Below are positions 36,189 through 46,431 of a stretch of 64,000 nucleotides of DNA, piece by piece (positions within the stretch are counted from its first letter, which is position 1; every line of letters begins with the position of its first letter). Source of the DNA: Allacma fusca (taxonomy: Eukaryota > Arthropoda > Collembola > Symphypleona > Sminthuridae); contig OX359246.1 of assembly GCA_947179485.1 (NCBI GenBank), positions 73,125,508-73,189,507 of the forward strand. The letters are read 5' to 3'. The position numbers and the translations under genes are program-made. The notes beneath the pieces were generated by a model, which was not told the DNA's origin, made no database searches, and worked only from the letters and a program-made list of their open reading frames with translations.

Positions 36189-36308
36189 GCAGCAGGTGGT
36201 ATACACAGCCGAGAAGCACAGCGAGCTGAAACTCTGTCGCAGAGGAGAGCTTTTTCAGCTCGCTCATCTCGCTGTGCTCCTCGGCTTTTGCTTGCTGCAT
36301 ATACCACC
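36189..36308. repeat. Second long imperfect hairpin
   Basis: Arms share GGTGGTATA, AGCCGAG and AGCACAGCGAG in inverted order, with a 10-12 base bulge. It directly follows the hairpin at 36085-36184. Confidence 0.6.
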
Positions 36309-36418
36309 GGCTTGCTTGTACATATAGTGAAATAGTGTACTACATAGCATAGCGGCTTGCTGTTTAGTGAAATGAGCGCGCAAAGCTTTAAATTAACAGA
36401 TAACAGCAGGATACGGCC

Positions 36419-37308
36419 ATACCTGGGCGCACTCGCACTCATTGAGTGCATGCCTCGCGCTCAGCCTCGCACTCAACGCGCTCAAATTGAGTGCGAGTGC
36501 GAGTTCCGATTTGAAATTTCTGCGCTCACAGTAATGAGGTAGAGTGATCATTCAAATTATGTGCACTCAAGAGGCAGAGGCTGAGTGCAGCTTTTTGCAC
36601 TCACAATTAGGGTATACGAAATAGAAAATACACTAGAAAGTATAGTACTGACAAAATGCCAAATGCGAAATACCTTAAAAAATTTACGACTTGAAAAATA
36701 CTAAATACAAAATACGGAATGCATTTCAAGTACTATTTCAAATACAATATCTCAAAATATTCCACATCCCTGGACTTTAGTTAATTTTTTCAGAGGCATC
36801 AGCGTCCCGACTTCTAAATTGTAATTTGAGGAAAAAATTGAGCCCCATCAAATATAGTTGCTTTGACTAATTTGTCAAGGAATCATTTGAGAAATATTAA
36901 AAACTTTCCACAAAATGAAGTATAAATACATATTTAGTATTATCTTGTATTAGCTAAAACGGGAACATGATGAAACACCAAGTTCATTGAGAGGGGTGAG
37001 ATCTATCACAAGTAACCACAAAACTAATTGTGAGACATTGTTTTCGAAAAAAACGTTGTTGGTAAAGGAGATCCGCGTATTCAATCCAGCCATTAATTAT
37101 AAAACCCACTCGATGGTGCGAGAGGGCTATGAGGGCACTCAAGCTATGAGTGCGAGTGCAAAAATTTACTTTGAGGGAGAGTACTTTGAGGCAGGAGCTT
37201 GAGTGCAGCGGGGCACAACTCATGAGTGCGAGCGCGAGGGGAGTTTAAAGATCCACCATTGTAATTGATTGCGAGGTGAGTGCGAGTGCAAACGAAACGC
37301 CCAGGTAT
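36419..37308. mobile_element. MITE with 10-bp target duplication, GAGTGCGAGTGC family
   Basis: Ends ATACCTGGGCG/CGCCCAGGTAT with GGATACGGCC on both sides (36409-36418, 37309-37318). A 9-10 bp duplication points to Mutator-like elements rather than hAT, although an 8-bp reading with shifted ends cannot be excluded. Both sides carry GAGTGCGAGTGC / CACTCGCACTC motifs; the middle (36620-36770) has AAATACAAAATACGG-type repeats, perhaps another insertion. Confidence 0.8.
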
Positions 37309-37318
37309 GGATACGGCC

Positions 37319-38842
37319 AGTAATGTCGAGATTTCAATTGTCACATCACATTTGACTATTAACACGTGCTGCACCGCGCATTATTCGAATCTAAAAGTAC
37401 CATGTCAAAAACTTACCTTGTATGTCACTTCATTGAACTTAAAATGAAGGACACTAAATGACTAGAGTAAAGAAATAATTAAAATATTGTTACTTATGTC
37501 TCCGTGTTCTTCAATACAGTTGTCAAAATTTAAAAGAATTGCTGGTAGCAATGCCAATGTTAAATATATTTGTAAGTTACCTAACATCAGGAAAATTGAC
37601 TAAATTGAGTTAAAATTCGATCCGCGTTAAAATAAAATGTTCAAATTAATAACGTCGAATGATTATGCATAAATAACTTTGCATAACAATTCACTCTTTT
37701 TCACTGCTAATAGGAGCGAATGACTACACAATAATTTCGGTTCTAGAAAAAAGCAGTAAAAGGTCTAATTCCACTTTAAATTTTCACACGGGTAATTTCT
37801 TAGATTTTTTGGATGACGTCTTTTGTGGCACATCCCTAACCGTATACCCATGTGTGTATACATATAAATATGTATGTTATATAAGTTGTATAAGGTTTTG
37901 AATTAGTTTGAGATTTTCAAAATTTCTTTGACCAGGGCTGTGAATTTTGAAGTTATTAATAGATCCTGGTGGATTAACTTCGTGTTGGAAAAGCGAACCA
38001 AGCATTTGTCACATGTTGTGACAAACGTCGGCATGCAAAAATTATACTCGATCATACTCCAATTCATTTTTCATACGCTTTATTTGATTTAGCTCTTATT
38101 TGTCTATATTTTGCACTTTTTTATATTTCCAATTTACGCGTTAAAAGTATATTACCATGTATGTAGTTCCTTTGTGAAGACACTTTTAAAATTATGAAAT
38201 GACGTCGTTATGGACAATACAATCACTAATACGTTTCAGTGAAAATAGGTAATTAAACGTCTCCAGGTACCTTGTAGTGCATAGTGTATACATACATGTG
38301 TACATATGTACTGTAGCTTGACTTCAATAACATCTTTTCTATCACATTGGGAATAAAGAATTGAATGACGTAGATGTTCTTCCGGTTACAACACCAGTAT
38401 TGAAGTCAATTATTTGAATTCCTTTAAATTATCAATACATATGTATGTATCTACGGATTGAAAAGGAGCTTTAACGATAGTAGACTTAAATAGATAGAAA
38501 TTAAGATTTATCCCAGGACTTCTTCATCAACTGAACACTCCACTGGCAAAATACCGCGGGGTATTCAAAATCCCGAATCCTTTATAATCAAATCCAGATC
38601 CAGGCCGTGGTGTCTGTACACAGTTCAAACTCAGCGCCACAACCCACCATAGAGCTCATACTCTATGCTGTACTATGGAACTCAAATATAATTTTCATCA
38701 TTCAACTAAACATTCTAAAACATTCTAACTATATGTATAGTGATACGCTCTAACTATACGTATAATAATATGCTGATAATACTTCCCTATTAATACAATA
38801 GACAGCCACTGAGAGTACAATCAATTCTCCATCGGTGAGGGG
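37319..38842. other. Duplicated non-coding segment, unit 2
   Basis: 37325-38570 matches 14360-14850 and 16170-16640 of unit 1 without the hAT MITE. After 38570 the homology ends. No gene seen. Confidence 0.6.
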
Positions 38843-39271
38843 TAATGTTAGGGAAATCCCTCTTCTTACAATCCCAATCTCTATTCAATCTCGATACGTC
38901 ATTACACACTCCATCTCAATCACTCTATGTACCATAGAGAAAACTCCCAATCCCTCTGATGCACACACACACTCCTGATAGTCAATACCACTCAAACTCA
39001 CGCGCTGCGCACGCATGCGTACATATCGCGCCAATTTTAAAAAGCGCCTCTAATTACTTTACTTTAATTTAATTAACTAAATTAATTAAATTAATGTGGT
39101 ATAATTTCTGATCATCCATCCCACTCAGTTTTCCACATATTTGCGTCAATCCCACTCCGTCTCAATCTCTCTGTAGATTCAAATAGTCAATCCCAATCCA
39201 ACACCCAATCCGTCCGGACTGATGTTTTTGTCAGTCCGTCCTGTGAGCTGCTCCGGATTTCCCTAACATTA
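38843..39271. mobile_element. hAT-like MITE inside the satellite-like array
   Basis: Inverted repeats TAATGTTAGGGAAATCC/GGATTTCCCTAACATTA (17 bp) with exact 8-bp duplications GTGAGGGG (38835-38842, 39272-39279). The interior has TCAATCTC/CCAATCC motifs and no ORF. Confidence 0.92.
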
Positions 39272-39279
39272 GTGAGGGG

Positions 39280-40195
39280 GAGACCGGAGAGAGTCTGAGT
39301 ATATTCGATTGTACATCGGCGAGGAAGATTGGCCGAGTACATTCGGTTGTACATCGGTGAGAGAGAGGCGGAGATTACATTCGGTTGTACATCGGTGAGA
39401 GAGTGAGACGGAGAGTAAGTTGGATTTTACACAGGAGGGGGCTGAGACGGAGAGTACATTCGGTTGTACATCGTACATGGAGTGAGACGAAGAGCACAGT
39501 CGAATGTACATCGGGGTGCGCGATAGACGGAGAGTAAATTAGATTGTACATCGGAGAGACGGATTGTACATTTGATCCACTTGGTATTTATTTGCCATAA
39601 TCATTTTTACACATGATCAGATGTATATATGTAGCATGTTTTAGAGCTACGTCGGGAAAGAATGTAATAGTCCAAATTTCTGGCATAGAGCATCTAGGCA
39701 AATTATTGAGCATCAGTAACTAAATATTTACTACCAACGTAATGGTTAGGTTAAATCGGAGAGTTAGTGACAGTACATCAAACCGAGTACAGTAGTTGTA
39801 CATCGAAGAGTATAGTAGTTGTACATCGGAGAGATAGAGACGGAGAGTACAGTAGTTGTACATCGGAGAGTACAGTAGTTGTACATCGGAGAGTAGTGGT
39901 TGTATATCGGAGAGTAGTGGTTGTATATCGGAGAGTAGTGGTTGTACATCGGAGAGATAGAGACGGAGAGTACAGTAGTTGTACATCGGAGAGACAGAGA
40001 CGGAGAGTACAGTAGTTGTACATCGGAGAGATAGAAACGGATAGTACAGTGTACGTCGGAAATCTAGAGACGGAGAGTACAGTGTACATCAAAAATTTGA
40101 GGACGGAGAGTACAGAGTACATCAAAAATTTGAGGACGGAGAGTACAGAGTACATCGAAAATTTACAGACAGAGAGTAGTCTACATCGGAGATAG
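39280..40195. repeat. Tandem array, GTACATCGGAGAGATAGAGACGGAGA-type units
   Basis: Degenerate head-to-tail repeats with a core like GTTGTACATCGGAGAG and spacers of 20-45 bp. Homogeneity is highest at 39780-40060 and lower at both sides. It probably starts near 38800, left of the inserted MITE. Long ORFs on both strands here are repeat artefacts. Confidence 0.9.
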
Positions 40196-40733
40196 AGCTG
40201 TGGAGTATATTTGTTGTATTTATTTCACAGGACAGAGACGAAGAATTATAATTTCACTTAACGATGATTTTTTGATGTGATGTAATGTAAACTACTTTGT
40301 TGTTTTACTGTAATGCAATCCTCTTATACTAGATTACATTGCCCTGCGAAGCGGGCTACCCGCGCAAGTTTTTTGCTTGGGATACTATGGGAATTCCTGT
40401 CCCATCTGAAATCGTACGAACTTACCCATCAGTTAAGCCAATCGAAAATTAACGGTGGGATATTCTGCTGTTTTCCAATGGTTTCGACCAACCAGATTGA
40501 ACCCATTGGAATAATTGAATTATTTTCCCATTCAAATTAATAGACAAAAAAGTTCTTTGAAAATGTAGTGCTTTAATGATAAATTTATTGAAAAAACACC
40601 AATTTGTAGCTAATCACATTCAATTAAATTAGGTAACTTAAAATAATAGATTATTCCAAATGATACAAAAGTAACAAATTTAACGGGCAATAATTGTTCC
40701 AAAGGATGTAATTCTTGAATGTGAAATGCATCC

Positions 40734-42958
40734 TTACGGCGGTAGTAAACCGTATGTAGATGTTTTTTTGCGTTTAACTCTAAATATTTTAAGCATTGCA
40801 AAATTTTTTGAAACACAATTTTCACTACATTGACAAATAATACTATAAAATTTTACAGCCTCGCCAACAATATTATTTCCTAGTAAAAATGTTTTATTTG
40901 AACGTTTTTTACTATCGTTTACTTTAAAAATAAACCTACCATTAACTGCTGAATTTGATGAATTAAGGAGGTGTAAACTCACGTCTTTCATAACTACAGA
41001 TATAATTTCGGGGATTGAATGCTCATGTTTTGGATTCAAAATTCTGCTGGTAAAATGTGTTGCGCTTTGAAAAGCTTTGAATCTCATTTCATTTAAATAT
41101 CTTGCAGAAACTTGTTGATACACACCATTGGAACTTTTAATGTAAGTCAATAATTTCCCGTTAAAGGATTCAAAGGCAAAAGCGGACGTTGAACATAACG
41201 GGCCTAAATTTTTCACACATTCCGGAATATGCAACAGCTGATGGACATTAAAACTTAAATTCTCAGGTCCATACAAAGAGCCAACACCTTTAAGAAATTC
41301 CGTTAACTGATCGCTACTCCTTTCAGTAACTGCATCATCAGGGGATGTTTCCATTAGTGCCGTAATAGCGTTAGTAAGCATCGAAAAATGCGAAAGATAT
41401 TTTTCTGGCAAAATATCGTTCAGAACAACTGGTACAATAATAAGCCATGTCCGCCACTCCGAAGCCTTCCAATGCGTTTGGGTAGTAACTGATCTAACCG
41501 ACCGAGGGAATTCCGATGGAACTTTTATGTTTTGAAGGTTATCGTCGATGTCGTTTACTCTGTTTCCAATGTAGTATTGCTCCTTCTTGTCATGAAGCCA
41601 AAATCTTGTGAAAGTTCGTACAACGCCCAGCAAAACACAATGCATGTAATCGACGGCGAAACCTTTGATTATGTTAAATTTGTGGAGTTCTAGGAATGGG
41701 GAAACCGATTTCATGCCTTTTTCAAAATTGTTTTCCATTGAATTCTTAAAGTATGTTTCATGTGTTGTTAAAACATAATGTTCAATTGATTGGCCCTTTT
41801 GTTCACACCAGTTGCAACCAAATTTGCCATTAAATTGTGTGTGCTCTTGAAACATGGGACGGGCGACAGAATCTACAGAGCACACTAAAAAATACACTTT
41901 TGATTTAAAAACGCAGACTTGATGAACCCAGTCCAAAGAATTACTTGATAGTGAATTCATTTCACACACAATGGGCTGAAAAAATAATTTTGCCGGGGGC
42001 TTCTCTTTCCCAATCCACCACCCCGCAAGAATAACAAAACGTTTCTGTAAATAACACGGTAGTTCGTTGATTGTTATTAAAAATGGCCACATTGCTGTTT
42101 TTGAAGAGGAAAATATAAGAACTCCATCTGAATTGAACTTACATGTAATATCTTCATTCCCGATTTGTGATTGATGCAACAAATTGGGTGCGTGTTGAAA
42201 ATTGTTAGCGTTTCTTTTTAATAATTCTTCCGACAGAGATGCCTTGATCTGAGGATTGTGTTAAAGAGCTTAAAATTGAGACCTTAAATTGAACACCAAG
42301 AAATAGCTTCCCGAAGATTTTAAAGTCCATCTTTCTTACGCGATTAGGCATTTGGAGCATATAAAACTTTCTGGGATTTCAACGGTGCACATTCGACAGT
42401 AGAATACTTCTCGAAATGCAGTTGTGTCGACTGATCCCCATAGTGACTCCACAGTACTCGGATATTTTATTTGCTTTGGCAGGTGGGACTTGATGAGATG
42501 AAGAAGATCTTGTGTGGCAGAGTAGGTTGATTATGTGTTACACAGTAATCCTTAACTTTCGAAATGCTTTCATCGTAAGATAGGTTACACTCAGGGTACA
42601 TTTTGGATGGCTAAAGACAAGAACAAATGAGGGACAATAAATCGACATTCACAAATTATAATATTGGTGTGTAAACAAACTAATTATGTGATATTGGACG
42701 GATTGTCAAACCATTTACGATATTATCAAACGAGGATTCTGAATCTGAATCGAAAGATAAATCATTAAAATTTTCATCTTCCGAAGGTAAAAGTGGAACA
42801 TCCTCTTCACAATCGGATAAGCTTGAAATTTCCCAATTGCACTCATTTGGAACAACTGCTCCTGATTCATCATGTATAAAATCGCTGTTAACTTGTGAGA
42901 TCTGTAACAAATTATTTAAAATCAGTGCAATAAAATCAAAAATCAATATTTCTTCCAC
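40734..42958 (-). CDS. CACTA-like transposase
   Basis: The main ORF (40734-42182, 482 codons) has NELPCYLQKRFVILAGWW, FGCNWCEQKG, FAVDYMHCVLLGVVRTFTRFW, WKASEWRTWLI and NVHQLLHIPECVKNLGPLCS with SAFAFESFNGKLL. These are the same blocks, in the same order, as in the decayed transposase at 16997-19060. Upstream, on the same strand, are an exon-like acidic stretch (about 42707-42915) and a segment (42240-42615) with YCRMC...CSKC (a possible zinc ribbon). That segment needs a frame change near 42510, so the N-terminal part may be broken or more finely spliced. The protein would cut and paste its own element in the nucleus. Confidence 0.65.
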
Positions 42959-43407
42959 AGATTTGACTGTTACATATTAATTTTATATATGTATTCGAGA
43001 TATAAACTAACCTGGTTTTTAAGGCGTTTTCGCGCATAGTAGGGTAAAACAGAAGACACAGAGGCAAGTTCTTGCTTTTTTCATTATAATTTTAAATTAG
43101 CTACTTTCAAACGTCAACTAAGAAAATTATAAAAAATGACAAAGAGGAAATTTAAGTACAACTGTAATAATAATTTCTTCTAATTATTTGTATTTTTAGC
43201 GCCTGAGATTTGGCGCTTAATTTCGGCAATCTCATTGGTCCAACGTGCAAAGTGCCAAACGTTAAAGAAGCCATGGTATGCTCTGAGGACAATTCTTCTC
43301 GCATGGCTGCCACGCTCCTTGGTCGTTCATTGTACTGTTAGGCCTACAGATTGTGACTTGATTCATTTAACGTTGTAACTGGTTTTTTCAGAATTAAATT
43401 TTTAACA

Positions 43408-44922
43408 ATGACTAAAACATCTTACGCGTTAATTTTTTGGGAAAAGGAAAATGCATACTCTGTTATTCATCAACGGAAAATTTTATCCGGACTGGAAGGA
43501 GATTGTCTTGTTGGGAAAACGGTAATGGTGAGATGGGACAAGGAGGATCTTCCCGCTATGTTTATATCATTCGGTAATTGCAGGATTTTTATTAATTTTT
43601 TTGAGTTATACTTTATTATTTCACTAGTATTGACTATTATAAATTAATTAATAGAATAAAATTATTTCCTATTGCAGGAAGTAAAACAGATATGAAAGCA
43701 CTTGAAGATGATAAAGTCAAGGATGCAAATAATGCATCTCTTATTCATGGAGCCGAAGATAGTGAATTACCCAGGGCATCAACTATTGAGGTAAATGCAG
43801 TTCGGGTAGACCTTAGCTCCGATGATTACACTTGGATGGTTGAAATAATGTTTTGTAGTGTTACAACGTTTTTCATATTTCAGAATCCAGAAACTACCCC
43901 AGAAAATGCAACTGATATGTCAGACATCACTGAAGGGGAGAATGGTTTTGCTTTGAGCGTTTTGTGTAACGACAGATCTGTTGCGCTCGCCCAAAATTCA
44001 GAAGTAACCGTATTTAACTGATTACATTTATTGACTATAATATTTACATTTTAATCAACTTAAATATAATTTAACTATTGCAAAGAATATCATTAGGCAT
44101 AGAAAACCCGCCAATATAACAATGCGATGCTTATTCATTTACCTGGGAATTTTTCGTTAAGAGGAAATATAAGGATAGCGCTTTTAGTTTATTTATTTGC
44201 CAGTAACAATTAGTTTTTAAGATACATGTTATAATATTTTGAATATTAAATGTTCATACGACCAAAAAGATGAAAAGATTCGGAGCTTGGAAATGCAACT
44301 TGCTGTATTGGAAAAGCGCAACAGGGTGCTCAAAAGTATATGGTTGATTAAAATACGCTTAAAGTAAAACATTTAAGTAAACTTTTGAATTATGGATTTA
44401 TATTTCAAATTTTTAGAGAGCTTCTCATCGATGCCAGTGGAAGGTGATACAAAAAGGAAGGATATCGGTGGAGGAATTCTGGTACCGGTTTCGTTTCTTA
44501 CTTATATAAAATTAGGATTTCGAGATGATCCAGCTAAATATTTTCGCAAGCTCTTGTTTGATTCTGGCCTGTTTGAATTGGAGACCATTGCTAAATCCTC
44601 GCTAACTGGAAAACCTTGCGCCCTTACTAAAACTTCTCGTCCAGCCTTGGATCAAAGGAAATGGAAGGCTATCAAAGGTATTTAATTATTTTTAATTTTA
44701 TCACAATTACTTATTCTAGTATTGCACATTTTAGCTCAATGTTTTTGCAAAATGTTGCTCGTTTCGTTGTAAAATCATTCTCTGCATTAACTTCCAGATT
44801 TCACTATCAAGACTTGTCATTTACAACCGAGGACCTTCGAAATTGCCGAATTTGAAAGAAAAATCAAAAATGTATGCTCTGATGCCCGAAAGATATTGAA
44901 GAAAAAATCCCAACCGCTTTAG
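43408..44922 (+). CDS. BEN-domain protein, transposon-borne
   Basis: Exons 43408-43573, 43678-43790, 43884-44003, about 44278-44335, 44417-44677 and 44798-44922 join in frame. Exon 1 opens MTKTSYALIFWEKENAYSVI, a start typical of BEN-domain gene products. Exon 4 is a short coiled-coil segment (SLEMQLAVLEKRN). Exons 5-6 form the BEN domain: GGGILVPV, LLFDSGLFELETIAKSSLTG, RPALDQRKWKAIK. BEN domains bind DNA or chromatin proteins. No stop or frame change was seen, but the acceptor of exon 4 is weak. Its position, head to head with the transposase inside the same element, suggests a helper or regulator of transposition. Confidence 0.7.
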
Positions 44923-45330
44923 TTTCTTTCGATACAGCTCACTTCATTATATTTTTGCAGCATGCTGCATTCACTGCATGTTAAGGGGGCACGTTTGCTT
45001 AATGTCTAATAAACTATTTTTTCAAACTGAATATTGGTTAAAAAATTTTTGTATTTCTCACATAAAATAATTATTTAATTACATCCCGACATAAACCTTG
45101 TCATTGAAAATTAGATTAATGCATCAAAAATAGTTTTATTTCATGCTTCAGAATTGCATCCTATGGGACGCGTTATATCAAACATTACCAATGGGAATTG
45201 CATATGGGAAAGGTTTACGGGCTGGCGCTCTATGGGTTCGTATGTGGGATTTTCATCAAACGGCCCAACAACGTTCATACAGAGAGTTCCCTATATGCTT
45301 CCCATGAAAACGGTTGCGCGCGTACCATTC

Positions 45331-46431
45331 TAGTTTCAATATGTTTTGCTCCTCAGGAAAACGAGCAGCATAGCCACCGCCTGCGTCGGTGGAAGCATGC
45401 TATGTAATGAAATGAGAGAGGACGCGGAGCGACAATTCCAAGCCAAAGCGTGCTGCGTTGCGTGTCGCGTGTTTGTACATTGCATTACTTATAGCAACAG
45501 CGCTTTATGGCATTGTGTACTCGCAAGTCTAAAAAGCGCGTTAAAACGGGAGCGAAGATTTATAAATGCCCCACTTCCACTTCCTCTGTCATCATCTTCA
45601 AATTATAGTATTTAGATTTTTAAAATTTGTCACATTCTTGTGACTATGTTTCAAAATTTCCAATTATCATGTTTTCGGAAGCCATCTTAAATTTAAAAAA
45701 TGCAATCTCTTTTAAGTTCTCATTTTAAAGCAATTATATATATTGTTGTAGTTTAGAGAAAAACGCTCTTTGTTTGAACAGATTTTTCCACGTCGAATGA
45801 TGAAATGTGACAATAAAAATTAATTATATTAGTTTGTTGTGCTTAGCAGTTGTACGGTGACTTAAAAATTACAAAATTAATTACCTACAGAAGTAGAATG
45901 AAATGTATGTAACTATTATGTAACTTTTATCCTTGAATATACGAACTTCCGTTTCGGGTACGGGAACGGGTTCCAGGGTTTTAGGTACGGGTTTGTGTGC
46001 ATCCAGAATTCATTTTTGGGAACAGGAACGAGAACGGGTTGGGGTGCTATACTTTTAAAAATTTCGAGTCTGGGTGCCGCACTTTTGTTCATAAGATTTC
46101 GGATTTCGTGCATTTTGGGAATTGTGTTCTGCCTTGTACCCAAACCCGAACTGTGGGAACGGGAATGGGAACGGGGACAACTTTTCGGTTCCCATGACAG
46201 GCACTGGTGCGTCATATATGTAGAACGACAGAAACATGCTTTATTGTGCATGCGTAACAATCAGTTCAAACGATTCAGTTCAGTTCAGTTTTACGCTGGA
46301 ACCGAACCATTCAGTTTAGTTTGTGTATCGAACTGAACCAAAATGTGTATGAACCAAACTGAACTGAACTGATCTGAAATTTTCAGTTTTGAGCTGAACT
46401 GGTCCGACCACTAATTCATGCATTGTTTCTT
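45331..46431. other. Insertion flank with two motif-rich repeat pieces
   Basis: 45360-45610 has no counterpart in unit 1. 45610-45735 is the empty site of the 16699-21594 element. 45940-46200 is filled with GGGAACGGGAACGGG-type motifs, and 46255-46415 with GTTCAGTTCAGTT/AACTGAACTGAA. Both look like truncated members of the motif-rich MITE class. No gene. Confidence 0.5.

Larger units (their letters stand above)
40350..45330. mobile_element. Second CACTA-like transposon, divergent gene pair
   Basis: A transposase gene (minus) and a BEN-domain gene (plus) lie head to head. Both ends carry clustered ATGGG/CCCAT motifs (40378-40540 and 45160-45304) and similar inverted sequences (TGGGATACTATGGGAA against TGGGAAGCATATAGGGAA, with GCGCAA and TTTT further out). 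Exact ends and target duplication are unresolved. It lies between segments homologous to unit 1 at 16640 and 16660. Confidence 0.65.

Noticed and set aside
39780-40060. CRISPR-like regular spacing of a repeat
   Set aside because: The spacers are themselves repeats of one another and the DNA is eukaryotic; it is a tandem array.
39269-40155. Long ORFs rich in Tyr, Thr, Cys or Val on both strands
   Set aside because: They are translations of the tandem array and exist in several frames at once.
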